64,000 bases of DNA from Streptomyces sp. NBC_01267. Lineage in GTDB: Bacteria > Actinomycetota > Actinomycetes > Streptomycetales > Streptomycetaceae. The stretch spans positions 7,113,001 to 7,177,000 of the forward strand of contig NZ_CP108455.1 of the NCBI RefSeq assembly GCF_036241575.1, written 5' to 3'. The position numbers and the translations under genes were made by a program. The notes under the pieces were generated by a model. It did not search any database. It was not told where the DNA came from and worked only from the letters and a program-made list of their open reading frames with translations. Of the stretch, positions 17,274 to 27,400 are shown piece after piece; the stretch's first letter is position 1, and each line of letters starts with the position of its first letter.

Positions 17274-18467
17274 GTGCCCGATTCCCGTTCTCTGCGGCCA
17301 CGGCTCCGCGCACTGCGGCCGGAGGGCTTCGGTGCGGACCCGGCCGGGGAGCGAATGGCGCGCATCCGCCGCTCGCCCAACTTCGCCGACGGGGTGTTCC
17401 AGAACCCGGTGGGGGCCAGGACGCGACCGGCCGGATCCATGGGGGAGTTCGCGAAGGTCTACTTCCGCAAGGAGGAGCGGGTCCTCAGGTCTCCCGGCGG
17501 GACCGTGCCCGTACACGCCACGACCCTCGCCGACCTCGCCAAGCCGCCCGTTTCGGGGCTGCGGCTCACCTGGATGGGGCACTCCACCGTGCTCGCCGAG
17601 ATCGACGGGCGGCGGGTGCTGTTCGACCCGGTCTGGGGCGAGCGCTGCTCCCCGTTCTCCTTCGCCGGGCCGAAGCGGCTGCACCCCGTTCCGGTGCCGC
17701 TCGCCACGGTCGGGTCCGTCGACGTCGTGGTGATCTCCCACGACCACTACGACCATCTCGACCTCCCCACCATCAAGGCCCTGGCACGTACGGACACGGT
17801 CTTCGTGGTGCCGCTCGGTGTCGGCGCCCATCTGGAGCGCTGGGGCGTGACCCCGGACCGGATGCACGAGCTGGACTGGAACGAGACCGCCGAGGTGGCC
17901 GGGCTCCGGCTCACCGCCACCCCCGCCAGGCACTTCTGCGGACGTGGCCTGCGCAATCAGCAGCACACGCTCTGGGCGTCCTGGGCCGTCGCGGGTCCGG
18001 ACCACCGGATCTACCACAGCGGCGACACGGGGTATTTCCCCGGCTTCAAGGACATCGGCGCGGAGCACGGGCCGTTCGACGCCACGATGATCCAGGTCGG
18101 GGCGTACAGCGAGTACTGGCCCGACATCCACATGACCCCTGATGAGGGCATCCGTACCCACCTGGACCTGCAGGGCGGCCCGCACGGGGTGATGATGCCG
18201 ATCCACTGGGGGACGTTCAATCTGGCGTTCCACCCGTGGGCGGAACCTGCCGAGCGGACGATGCTGGCCGGACACAAGGCCGGTGTCGCCACGGCCGCGC
18301 CACGGCCGGGCGAGCCGTTCGAACCGGCGGACCGGCCGGAGGTGACGCCGTGGTGGCGGTCGGTCGCCGCGCTGCCCGAGCACGGCTGGCCCACCTGGCC
18401 CCCGGCGGAGACGGGGCGGCCCCGGCCCACCGGTACCTCCCGGCGGACCGCCGGCGCCACCGAGTGA
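17274..18467 (+). CDS. Metallo-beta-lactamase-fold hydrolase (UlaG / NAPE-PLD-like)
   Basis: 397 residues. GHSTVLAEIDGRRVLFDPVW and SHDHYDHLD (about residues 155-163) are the HxHxDH zinc motif; further metal ligands follow in TPARHFCGRG, HSGDTGYFPGF and PIHWGTFNL. This arrangement matches the UlaG/N-acylphosphatidylethanolamine phospholipase D-like subgroup. It is probably cytoplasmic with a small-ester, lactone or phosphodiester substrate. GTG start with AGGAGG upstream. It converges on the LacI gene. Confidence 0.88.
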   Translation: MPDSRSLRPRLRALRPEGFGADPAGERMARIRRSPNFADGVFQNPVGARTRPAGSMGEFAKVYFRKEERVLRSPGGTVPVHATTLADLAKPPVSGLRLTWMGHSTVLAEIDGRRVLFDPVWGERCSPFSFAGPKRLHPVPVPLATVGSVDVVVISHDHYDHLDLPTIKALARTDTVFVVPLGVGAHLERWGVTPDRMHELDWNETAEVAGLRLTATPARHFCGRGLRNQQHTLWASWAVAGPDHRIYHSGDTGYFPGFKDIGAEHGPFDATMIQVGAYSEYWPDIHMTPDEGIRTHLDLQGGPHGVMMPIHWGTFNLAFHPWAEPAERTMLAGHKAGVATAAPRPGEPFEPADRPEVTPWWRSVAALPEHGWPTWPPAETGRPRPTGTSRRTAGATE

Positions 18468-18516
18468 CGGGCGGTCCGGGTACTCCGGGCGGCTGAGGAA
18501 CGCCCCCGGCGGGAAG

Positions 18517-18568
18517 CGCGGTCCGGGGGGCGCCTTCACCGCCCGCGGTCCGGGGGCGCCTTCACCGC
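18517..18568. repeat. Tandem imperfect direct repeat covering the lacI-type stop codon
   Basis: A 26-base unit starting CGCGGTCCGGGGGG (18517-18542) is repeated with one base lost at 18544-18568. Each unit ends TTCACCGC, so on the minus strand the TGA of the regulator gene is duplicated. It looks like a local slippage duplication between two converging genes. Confidence 0.7.
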
Positions 18569-19635
18569 GATGCGACGGCCGTACTCTCCCGTTCCAGTAA
18601 CTGGGGGAGCGGTACCTGCACGGCGCGGGCGGGCCCCCCGTCGACCAGTGCGGTCAGTTCCCGGGCCGCGGCCCGGCCGAAGGCGACCGTGTCCCGGGAG
18701 AGCGCCGTCAGCCACGGATGGACCATGCGGCACAGTGCCGAGTCCTCGAAGGAGACGATGGACACGTCACGGGGAACGCCGAAGCCGAGGCCGGTCGTGA
18801 CCGCGGCCCCGGCCGCCGCCATCACGTCGTTGTCGTAGACGAGAGCGGTGGGCGGTGCGTCGCCCAGCAGGACCCGGCGGGTGACCGCAGCGCCCTCCGT
18901 GTCGGAGTAGTCCGTCGGTACCGAGCGGACCTCGGCCAGGCCCCGGCGGTCGGCCTCGGCGCGCAGCGAGCGGATGCGGCGCTCGGTGTGGGCGAGTGAG
19001 GGCAGGCCCGCGATGTGCACGATGCGCCGGTGGCCGAGTGCGTGCAGACGGCCGACGACGGAGGCCATCGCGCCTGCGTCGTCGGCCCGGATCTGCGACA
19101 GATTCGGGTGGGAACCGGGCAGTCCGCCGATGACCACCCCGGGCAGCCCGAGTTCGTCCAGCAACTCCGGGCGGGGGTCGTCGACCCGCAGATCGACGAC
19201 CAGGACGCCGTCGACGCGGCGCTCGGCCCACCAGCGCCGGTAGACCGCGCACTCGGCTGCCGTGTCCTCCACCACCTGGAACAGCAGGCCCAGGTGACGC
19301 TCCGCCAGAACTTCCTGGATGCCGGAGATCAGCTGAAGGAAGAACGAGTCGACGCCCAGCATCGCCGCGGGCCTGGCCAGCACCAGACCCACGGTCGCGG
19401 AGCCCTCGCCGGAGAGCGCGCGGGCCGCGGTGTTCGGGCGCCAGCCCAGCTGTTCGGCGACCCGGCGCACCCGGTCGCGGGTGATCTCCGAGACGCCCGG
19501 CCGGTCGTTCAGCGCGAACGAGACGGCGCTCTCCGAGACACCGGCGCGGCGGGCGATGTCCTTCATCGTCGGACGGCGTGCCGCGCTGCGTCTGGCCGGC
19601 GGAGTGCCGTCGCCCGACGGGAGGTTCGTTGTCAC
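18562..19635 (-). CDS. LacI-family regulator of the mannoside operon
   Basis: 357 residues. The N-terminal HTH is MKDIARRAGVSESAVSFALN (24-43), with the hinge-helix region RAL at ARALSGEGS, followed by a periplasmic-binding-protein-like sugar sensor of about 280 residues (VGLVLARP, later DNDVMAAAGAAVT). It is divergent from the ABC importer and glycosidase operon, which it very likely represses until a mannoside inducer binds. Perfect inverted repeats lie in the shared intergenic region. GTG start with GGAAGG upstream. Confidence 0.92.
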   Translation of the reverse strand: MTTNLPSGDGTPPARRSAARRPTMKDIARRAGVSESAVSFALNDRPGVSEITRDRVRRVAEQLGWRPNTAARALSGEGSATVGLVLARPAAMLGVDSFFLQLISGIQEVLAERHLGLLFQVVEDTAAECAVYRRWWAERRVDGVLVVDLRVDDPRPELLDELGLPGVVIGGLPGSHPNLSQIRADDAGAMASVVGRLHALGHRRIVHIAGLPSLAHTERRIRSLRAEADRRGLAEVRSVPTDYSDTEGAAVTRRVLLGDAPPTALVYDNDVMAAAGAAVTTGLGFGVPRDVSIVSFEDSALCRMVHPWLTALSRDTVAFGRAAARELTALVDGGPARAVQVPLPQLLERESTAVASR

Positions 19636-19735
19636 CCGTACTCGCCTTCCCAGCGTTCCGATTACTCCGCGTGTGCGCTCTGTCGCGCATCATACGGCCC
19701 CTGGCACGCGTCGGCCGACGCTGTTCGTTCCGTGG

Positions 19736-19882
19736 ACTAATGCGCTTGAGTGCAAGCAACCTAAAGCGCATTAGTAGTTCAGCGCAACCCTTGATGTGCA
19801 CCTGCCTGACCTGCACAGTTGGACCCGGGAGCGAGTTCGGTCGGGCGAATGTATTGACTTTTCCGCAGCAGGCATTGCAATG
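19736..19882 (+). promoter_or_regulatory. Operator and promoter region of the mannoside operon
   Basis: ACTAATGCGCTT (19736-19747) and AAGCGCATTAGT (19764-19775) form a perfect 12-bp inverted repeat. The interval between them contains GCTTG-AGTG-CAAGC, a second smaller palindrome. Further on are TTGACT (19854-19859), a possible -35, and the 10-bp palindrome CATTGCAATG (19873-19882), which overlaps a possible -10. This fits a LacI-controlled divergent promoter; actual binding is inferred. Confidence 0.65.
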
Positions 19883-19963
19883 TCTGCTGGGTGTAGACGT
19901 CCGGCGGCCTCGCAGCGTCGGCCTGCGCCTTCACGCCTGGTCCGAGCAAAGGAGCCGTTCACC

Positions 19964-21256
19964 GTGCGTATCTCCCGCAGAGCAGTCGCCGCTGCCGTCG
20001 TTCTTGCCACCGTCCTGCCGCTCAGCGCCTGTGGCGGTGGGGCCGACTCCGGCTCCGCCGACTCCTCGGGCAAGATCGAGGGCAACATCACCTTCCAGAC
20101 CTGGAACCTGCAGGCCAACTTCAAGGACTACTTCAACGGCGTCGTCGCGGACTTCGAGAAGAAGTACCCGGGCACCCATGTGAAGTGGGTCGACCGTCCG
20201 GCCGAGGGGTACCCCGACAAGATCAGCGCCGACGCCGCGGGCGGCACGCTCCCCGATGTCGTCAACGTCTCGCCCGACCTGGTGGCCCCGCTGGCCAAGG
20301 CCGGCATCGCGATGGACCTCGACAAGGACAAGACGGCGGCGAAGTACGCCAAGGAGTACCTGCCCGGCGCCTGGAAGAGCCATCAGATACCGGGCATGCA
20401 GGGCACCTACGCCTTCCCCTGGTACCTCAACACCGGGCCGCTCTTCTACAACAAGACCCTCTTCGAGGAGGCGGGCCTCGACCCCGCGAACCCGCCGAAG
20501 ACGTACGACGAGGTCTTCGCCGCAGGGCTGAAGATGGCCAAGAACAGCAAGGGCAAGATCGCGACCCTGGCGAACATCCCCACCATCGAGGACTTCGGCC
20601 GCTACGGCGGGCAGCTCATGAACAAGGCGGGCACCGGCTTCGCCTTCAACGACGCCAAGGGTGTCGAACTCCTCACCCACTACAAGGAGTTGTACGACGC
20701 GAAGGCGCTCGACCCGGAGGCGCTGACCGCTACCCCCGAGTCGACGGGCCACAAGTTCCAGACCGGGTCCGTCGCGATGAACCCGGGCAGCGCGCTCGAC
20801 CTGGACAACTTCAAGAAGCAGGCCCCGAGCCTCTACAAGAACATCGGGATCACCGACCAGGTCAGCAGCACGGGCCACGCCAACATGTACGTCATGGGCG
20901 TGATGGTGAACTCCAGGACCAAGAAGAAGCCCGCCGCCGTCGCCTTCGCCCACTTCGTGACCGACGCGACCCGGCAGATGGAGTTCGCCAAGAAGGTGGC
21001 CATCTTCCCGAGCACCGAGGGCTCCCTGGACGACCCGTACTTCACCAAGGAGGACGGCACCGACGTGACCCGGGTGCGCGTCGCCGCCGCCAAGTCGCTG
21101 AAGACGGCGGTCAATTACACGCCGGTCCTGTTCAGTGACCAGATGAAGACCGAGCTGCGCAACGCGGTGGCGCGGGCGCTGCAGGGCAAGGAGAGCCCGA
21201 AGGAAGCCCTTGACAACGCTGTCAAGGCCTGTGACCGCCTCCTGCAGCAGAGCTGA
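19964..21256 (+). CDS. Sugar ABC transporter substrate-binding lipoprotein (family 1)
   Basis: 430 residues from the GTG at 19964, chosen because AAAGGAG lies 9 bp upstream and it gives a proper lipoprotein signal: basic RISRR, hydrophobic core, lipobox LSAC with C23. The frame is open further upstream but gives no signal peptide. The mature part is a solute-binding protein family 1 (maltose-type) fold. It is anchored outside the membrane and delivers an oligosaccharide, by context a mannoside, to the permeases encoded directly downstream. Confidence 0.93.
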   Translation: MRISRRAVAAAVVLATVLPLSACGGGADSGSADSSGKIEGNITFQTWNLQANFKDYFNGVVADFEKKYPGTHVKWVDRPAEGYPDKISADAAGGTLPDVVNVSPDLVAPLAKAGIAMDLDKDKTAAKYAKEYLPGAWKSHQIPGMQGTYAFPWYLNTGPLFYNKTLFEEAGLDPANPPKTYDEVFAAGLKMAKNSKGKIATLANIPTIEDFGRYGGQLMNKAGTGFAFNDAKGVELLTHYKELYDAKALDPEALTATPESTGHKFQTGSVAMNPGSALDLDNFKKQAPSLYKNIGITDQVSSTGHANMYVMGVMVNSRTKKKPAAVAFAHFVTDATRQMEFAKKVAIFPSTEGSLDDPYFTKEDGTDVTRVRVAAAKSLKTAVNYTPVLFSDQMKTELRNAVARALQGKESPKEALDNAVKACDRLLQQS

Positions 21257-21268
21257 GCCGAGCCCGCG

Positions 21269-22240
21269 ATGAACTCCTCCACCGCCCCCGAGGTGATCTC
21301 CTCGGTCAGTACGCCGGCGGGCCCGGCCGACCGGAGCCACGGCTCCGGCGGCCGTGCGGCCCGCAGTGGCATCAGGCGCCAACTTCCCTTCAGTCCCTGG
21401 CTGTTCGCCGCGCCTGGACTGCTGGTCGTCGGCGTGTTCATCCTCTATCCGTTCTTCAGCACCCTGGTCAACGCCTTCACCGACCGCCGGACCCTCGTGC
21501 CCGGCCACTTCGTGGGGCTCGCGAACTTCCAGGAACTGCTGCACGACGACATGTTCTGGATCGGGCTGCGCAACAGCGTCCTGTACATGGTCGGTGTCGT
21601 CCCCGCACTGGTGATCCTGCCGCTGCTCCTCGCGATGCTGGTGCAGCGGCACATCCCCGGAATCGCCTTCTTCCGCGCGGCGTTCTACACCCCGGTCGTC
21701 GCGTCCATCGTCGTCGTCGGCCTGATCTGGGTGTGGATGCTCGACGACCGCGGACTGATCAACGCGCTCCTCGAAGCGGTGGGGATCGGCAAGGTCGGCT
21801 TCCTCAGCGACCAGTGGCTGCTGCTCGGCAGCGCGATGGCGGTCACGGTCTGGAAGGGGCTCGGCTACTACATGATCATTTATCTCGCCGCGCTGTCGAA
21901 CGTCCCCCGCGAACTGCACGAAGCCGCCTCGGTCGACGGAGCGGGCGCCGTACGCCGCTTCTTCGCCGTCACCGTTCCCGCGGTCCGCTCCACCATGGTG
22001 CTGGTGGCCGCGCTCGCCTCGGTCAGCTCCTTCAAGGTGTTCTCCGAGGTCTATCTGATGGCCGGACCCAGCGGGGGCCCGGCAGGCGAGGACACCACCC
22101 TGGTGATGCTCGTCCAGCGGGTGGGCACCGGACTCTCCGGCCGCGTCGGCTACGCCTCGGCCATCTCGGTCGTGGTGTTCGTCGTCACCGTCGTACTGAT
22201 GCTTCTGGTGCTCCGCGCCGACCGCAGGGAGGACGCGTGA
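21269..22240 (+). CDS. Sugar ABC transporter permease (MalF-type)
   Basis: 323 residues with six predicted membrane spans (first LFAAPGLLVVGVFILYPFF). The EAA loop that contacts the ATPase is ELHEAASVDGAGAVRRFF. It is 12 bp after the binding protein and overlaps the next permease by 4 bp (GTGA). No ATPase is encoded in this operon, as usual in Streptomyces, where a shared MsiK-type ATPase energises many sugar importers. Confidence 0.92.
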   Translation: MNSSTAPEVISSVSTPAGPADRSHGSGGRAARSGIRRQLPFSPWLFAAPGLLVVGVFILYPFFSTLVNAFTDRRTLVPGHFVGLANFQELLHDDMFWIGLRNSVLYMVGVVPALVILPLLLAMLVQRHIPGIAFFRAAFYTPVVASIVVVGLIWVWMLDDRGLINALLEAVGIGKVGFLSDQWLLLGSAMAVTVWKGLGYYMIIYLAALSNVPRELHEAASVDGAGAVRRFFAVTVPAVRSTMVLVAALASVSSFKVFSEVYLMAGPSGGPAGEDTTLVMLVQRVGTGLSGRVGYASAISVVVFVVTVVLMLLVLRADRREDA

Positions 22241-23097
22241 AGACCATGACGATCACGGACAAGGACGGGAAGCGCGTCCCCGGCTGGCAACTCGTCCTCC
22301 GCTATGTGCTGCTGCTCGCGGTGCTCGCCCTGACCGTGGGCCCGTTCGTGTGGCAGCTGTCCACCTCGCTCAAGGGCCCGACCGAGGACATCTTCAGCTC
22401 ACCGCCGAAGTTCCTGCCCAGCCACCCCACTTTCGGCAACTACACACGCGTCGCCGACACCATCCCCGTGTGGGACTACGCGCTGAACTCCGTCAAGGTC
22501 GCCGCCGCCAACGTCGTCACCAACTGCGTCGGCGCCGCACTGGCCGGCTACGCGCTGGCCCGGCTGCGCTACCGGGGGCGCAAGGCCGCCACCCTGGCGT
22601 TCATCCTCGCGATGCTCGTCCCCGTCGAGGGCATCATCATCGCCCAGTTCACGACGATGCGTGACCTCGGCCTGAACAACACCCTGATCGCCGTGCTGCT
22701 GCCCGGCAGCATCGGCGCGATGAACGTCCTCCTGATGCGCAACGCCTTCCTCAACCTCCCGCAGGAGGTGGAGGAAGCGGCCTTCGTCGACGGGGCGAAC
22801 GTCTGGCAGCGGTTCCTGCGCATCGCCCTGCCCGCGGTGAAGGGGACCCTCGCGGTCGTCGCGATCTTCGCGTTCATGGGCTCGTGGGACGACTTCCTGT
22901 GGCCCCTGATCGTCCTCAGCGATCCGGACCACTTCACCCTGACCATCGGCCTGAACTATCTGCACGGCACCTTCGCCAACGACGAACGCCTCGTCGCCGC
23001 GGGCACGATCATCGCCGTACTCCCGCTGATCATCCTCTTCGCCGGACTGCAGCGCTTCTTCTTCCGCGGGGTCGGCGAGGGCGCCGTCAAGGGCTGA
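22237..23097 (+). CDS. Sugar ABC transporter permease (MalG-type)
   Basis: 286 residues from GTG 22237, preceded by GGGAGG; the frame extends upstream but overlaps the MalF-type gene. Six membrane spans are predicted, with the EAA motif EVEEAAFVDGANVWQRFL and the characteristic short C-terminus FFRGVGEGAVKG. It partners the preceding permease and binding protein. Confidence 0.92.
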   Translation: MKTMTITDKDGKRVPGWQLVLRYVLLLAVLALTVGPFVWQLSTSLKGPTEDIFSSPPKFLPSHPTFGNYTRVADTIPVWDYALNSVKVAAANVVTNCVGAALAGYALARLRYRGRKAATLAFILAMLVPVEGIIIAQFTTMRDLGLNNTLIAVLLPGSIGAMNVLLMRNAFLNLPQEVEEAAFVDGANVWQRFLRIALPAVKGTLAVVAIFAFMGSWDDFLWPLIVLSDPDHFTLTIGLNYLHGTFANDERLVAAGTIIAVLPLIILFAGLQRFFFRGVGEGAVKG

Positions 23098-23146
23098 GCC
23101 CCACCCCATCCGTGCCGCACCACAGAACCAGGACACTTCCTCCCCC

Positions 23147-24400
23147 ATGAGCTCCTCCGTTCCGCGCTTCGGCGCCAACTACACCCCCAGCCAGGGCTGG
23201 TTCCACCACTGGCTCGACTTCGACATCGACGCCGTACGCGCCGACCTCGACGCGATCGCGGGCCTCGGCCTCGACCACATCCGGGTGTTCCCGCTCTGGC
23301 CGCTCTTCCAGCCGAACCGCACCCTGATCAGGCCACGCGCCGTCGAGCAGCTGGTGCAGCTCGCGGACGCGGCCGGGGAGCGCGGCCTCGACGTCGATGT
23401 GGACGGGCTGCAGGGCCACCTGTCGAGCTTCGACTTCCTGCCCGCCTGGACCCGGACCTGGCACCGGCGCAACATCTTCACCGACCCGGATGTCGTGTCC
23501 GGGCAGGCCGAGTACCTGCGTACGCTCGCGGCTGCCCTCGCCGACCGGCCGAACTTCATCGGCATGACCCTCGGCAACGAGATCAACCAGTTCGCGAGCG
23601 GCCCCCACCCCGATCCGGACCGCATCTCGACCGGCCAGGCGGAGAGCTGGCTGCGCCGGATGCTGGAGGCCTGCGAGGAGGGCGCGCCCGGGAAGATGCA
23701 TCTGCACGCCGAGTACGACGCCGCCTGGTACCAGAACGAGCAGCCGTTCACCCCCGCGCACTCGGCCCGCCTCGGCGCCGCCACCACCGTGCACTCCTGG
23801 GTCTTCAACGGCACCGCGCAGCGGCACGGCCGGACCGCCGTGCCCACCGAGCACCACGGCGCGTACATGATCGAGCTCTCCAAGGCGTGGGCGCTCGACC
23901 CGCACCGGCCGGTGTGGCTGCAGGAGGTCGGCGCCCCCGCCCCGCTCGTCCCGGCCGAGCACGCCGCCGCCTTCACCGAGGCGACCGTGGCGAACGCGCT
24001 GGACTGCGAGGACGTCTGGGGTGTCACCTGGTGGTGCTCCCACGACGTGTCACGCTCGCTGGCGGACTTCCCCGAACTGGAGTACAGCCTCGGCCTGTTG
24101 ACCAACGACGGGCAGATCAAGCCCGCCGGACGGTCCATCGCCCGGATCGTCGAGGAGTGGCGCGGCAAGGAGAACCGTCCCGCGCCCCGCGCCACCGCCC
24201 TCGTCGTCGACGCGGGCGACGACGAGACCGCCCCCCGGCGCTCGACCTGCGCCCCCGGCGGAGAGTTCTTCGAGGCCTTCTTCCGGCTCACGGCGGAGGG
24301 TGTCCGCCCCACCGCCGTACTCGCGAGCCTCGCCGCCGACCAGGAGCACCTGGCTGCCCGGGGCATCACCGAGGTCCTCACCCCGGACCAGGTTCGCTGA
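23147..24400 (+). CDS. GH5-like glycoside hydrolase (clan A, probable mannan/mannoside-active)
   Basis: 417 residues, TIM-barrel glycosidase. The predicted acid/base is E145 in LGNEINQF and the predicted nucleophile is E260 in VWLQEVGAP, the two-glutamate layout of clan GH-A retaining enzymes. No signal peptide is present, so it acts inside the cell on imported oligosaccharide. It lies between the importer and an alpha-mannosidase, so a beta-mannosidic or related linkage is a reasonable guess. The exact GH family is uncertain. Confidence 0.78.
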   Translation: MSSSVPRFGANYTPSQGWFHHWLDFDIDAVRADLDAIAGLGLDHIRVFPLWPLFQPNRTLIRPRAVEQLVQLADAAGERGLDVDVDGLQGHLSSFDFLPAWTRTWHRRNIFTDPDVVSGQAEYLRTLAAALADRPNFIGMTLGNEINQFASGPHPDPDRISTGQAESWLRRMLEACEEGAPGKMHLHAEYDAAWYQNEQPFTPAHSARLGAATTVHSWVFNGTAQRHGRTAVPTEHHGAYMIELSKAWALDPHRPVWLQEVGAPAPLVPAEHAAAFTEATVANALDCEDVWGVTWWCSHDVSRSLADFPELEYSLGLLTNDGQIKPAGRSIARIVEEWRGKENRPAPRATALVVDAGDDETAPRRSTCAPGGEFFEAFFRLTAEGVRPTAVLASLAADQEHLAARGITEVLTPDQVR

Positions 24401-24473
24401 CCGGTGACCTGCCCCGCCCTCGCACCACCGGTAGTACCGACCCGCACCCCCACTCACAACGGAGTACCCCCTC

Positions 24474-27400
24474 ATGCATGACGACCGCGCCCTGGTCGAA
24501 GGCCGCCTCAAGCGCGTACTCGACGAGCGCATCCGCCCCGCCGTGTACCCCGAGTCCGTACCGCTGGACGTCGCGGTGTGGAACGCACCGGGCGAGCCCG
24601 TCCCCGTCGCCGAAGGGCTTGCCGCCACGCCCGAACCGATCGCGGTCGGCGACGCGTGGGGGGCTCCCTGGGGGACCAGCTGGTTCCGCGTCACCGGCAC
24701 CGTCCCCGCCGAGTGGGCGGGGAAGAGCGTCGAGGCGATCCTCGACCTCGGCTTCGACGAGAACATGCCCGGCTTCCAGTGCGAGGGGCTCGTCTACCGC
24801 CCCGACGGCACGCCCGTGAAGGGGCTCAACCCGCGCAACCAGTGGGTCCGCATCGGGGCGCCCGTCAGCGGCGGCGAAGAGGTCCGGCTGCACATCGAGG
24901 GCGCGTCGAACCCGGTGATCCTCGACTACCACCCCTTCCTGCCGACCCGGTTGGGCGACAAGGAGACGGCGGGCACCGAACCGCAGTACAAGCTGGCCCG
25001 GATGGACCTGGCGGTCTTCGACGAGACGGTGTGGCAGCTCGTCCAGGACCTGGAGGTGCTGGGTGAGCTGATGGCGGAACTGCCCGTCGACGGCGCCCGC
25101 CGCTGGGACCTCCTGCGCGCGGTCGGCCGTGCGCTCGACGCGGTCGACCTGCAGGACGTGAACGGCACAGCCGCCGCCGCCCGCGAGCAGCTCGCCGGTG
25201 TCCTCGCGTCGCCCGCGACGCCGTCCGCCCACCGCATCAGCGCCGTGGGCCACGCCCACATCGACTCGGCCTGGCTGTGGCCGCTGCGCGAGACGGTGCG
25301 CAAGGTGGCGCGTACGACGTCGAACATGACCGCGCTCCTGGAGGACGAGCCCGAGTTCGTCTTCGCGATGTCGCAGGCGCAGCAGTTCGCCTGGATCAAG
25401 GAGCACCGGCCCGAGGTCTACGCGAAGGTCAAGGAGGCCGTCTCGGACGGGCGGTTCGTGCCGTCCGGCGGGATGTGGGTCGAGTCGGACACGAACATGC
25501 CGGGCTCGGAGGCGATGGCCCGCCAGTTCGTGCACGGCAAGCGGTTCTTCCTCGACGAGTTCGGCATCGAGAACGACGAGGCCTGGCTTCCCGACACCTT
25601 CGGCTTCGCCGCCGGGCTGCCCCAGATCATCAAGGCCGCCGGGTCCAAGTGGCTGCTCACCCAGAAGATCTCCTGGAGCCAGACCAACAAGTTCCCGCAC
25701 CACACCTTCCAGTGGGAGGGCATCGACGGCACCCGGATCTTCACGCACTTCCCGCCCGTCGACACGTACAACTGCTCGATGAAGGGCAGCGAAATCGCCC
25801 ACGCGGCGAAGAACTTCAAGGACAAGGGCGTGGCGGAGCACTCGCTCGCGCCCACCGGCTGGGGCGACGGCGGGGGCGGCACGACCCGCGAGATGATCGC
25901 GAAGGCCGCCCGGCTGCGGGACCTCGAAGGCTCCGCGACGGTGACCTGGGAGACGCCCACCGACTTCTTCACCAAGGCGGAGGCGGAGTACCCGAACGCA
26001 CCGGTCTGGGTCGGCGAGCTCTACCTGGAACTGCACCGCGCGACCCTGACCAGCCAGGCGAAGACCAAGCAGGGCAACCGGCGCAGCGAACATCTGCTCC
26101 GCGAGGCCGAACTGTGGGCGGCGACCGCGGCCGTGCGGGCCGGATTCTCCTACCCGTACGAGCAGCTGGACCGGATCTGGAAGACCGTACTGCTGCACCA
26201 GTTCCACGACATCCTGCCGGGATCGTCGATCGCCTGGGTGCACCGCGAGGCCGAGAAGACGTACGCCGCCGTCGCCGCGGAGCTGAACGGCATCATCGAC
26301 GCCGCGCAACGCGCACTCGCCGGTGACGCGTCGGCCGGCTCGGAGCTGGTCTTCAACGGCGCCCCGCACCAGCGGAACGGCGTCGCGTTCGGCGGGGCGT
26401 CGGCGCCGGTGGCCGGTCCGGCGGCCCGGCTCACCGCGCGCGAGGGCGGCGGCTTCGTGCTCGACAACGGCCTGCTGCGGATCGAGGTCGACGGCCGGGG
26501 TCTGGTCGTCTCCGCGTACGACATCGAAGCTGACCGCGAGAGCGTGGCGCCGGGCAGCGCGGCGAACCTGCTGCAGATCCACCCGGACTTCCCGAACATG
26601 TGGGACGCCTGGGACGTCGACGAGTTCTACCGGAACACCGTCACCGACCTCACGGACGCCGACGAGGTCTCCCCGGTCGAGGACGCGGGCACCGTCGCGG
26701 TGCGCGTGGTCCGCAGCTTCGGCGAGTCGAAGGTCAGCCAGCTGCTGACCCTGGCGCCCGGGGCCAAACTGCTCGACATCGCCACCGAGGTCGACTGGCA
26801 CGAGACCGAGAAGTTCCTCAAGGCCGCCTTCCCGCTGGACGTGCACGCCGAGCGGTACGCGTCGGAGACGCAGTTCGGGCACTTCTACCGTCCGACCCAC
26901 ACCAACACCAGCTGGGAGGCCGCCAAGTTCGAGGCGTGCAACCACCGCTTCGTCCACCTGGAGGAGCCGGGCTGGGGCGTCGCGCTGGTCAACGACTCGA
27001 CCTACGGTCACGACGTGACCCGCACCGTCCGCGCGGACGACGGCGGCACGACGACCACGGTGCGGGTCTCCCTGCTGCGTGCCCCGCGCTTCCCCGACCC
27101 GGAGACCGATCAGGGCGTCCACCGCTTCCGGCACGCGCTGGCGCCGGGCGCGAGCGTCACCGACGCGGTGCGTGAGGGCTACCGCGTCAACCTGCCCGAG
27201 CGGCGGGTGACCGGCGACGCCGAGGTCGCCCCGCTGGTGTCGGTCGACAACGACGCGGTGGTGGTCTCCGCGGTCAAGCTCGCCGACGACGCGAGCGGAG
27301 ACGTCGTCGTCCGTCTCTACGAGGCGGCCGGCGGCCGGGCCCGCGCCCGTGTCGCAGCGGGCTTCGAGGTCGCCGGAGCGGTCGCGACCGACCTCCTGGA

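Noticed and set aside
18517..18568. Insertion-sequence ends
   Set aside because: The repeats are direct and adjacent, with no transposase and no inverted termini.
24378..27134. 918-codon open frame on the minus strand
   Set aside because: It lies entirely opposite the GH38 alpha-mannosidase gene. It is the usual antisense frame produced by GC-rich third positions and resembles no family.
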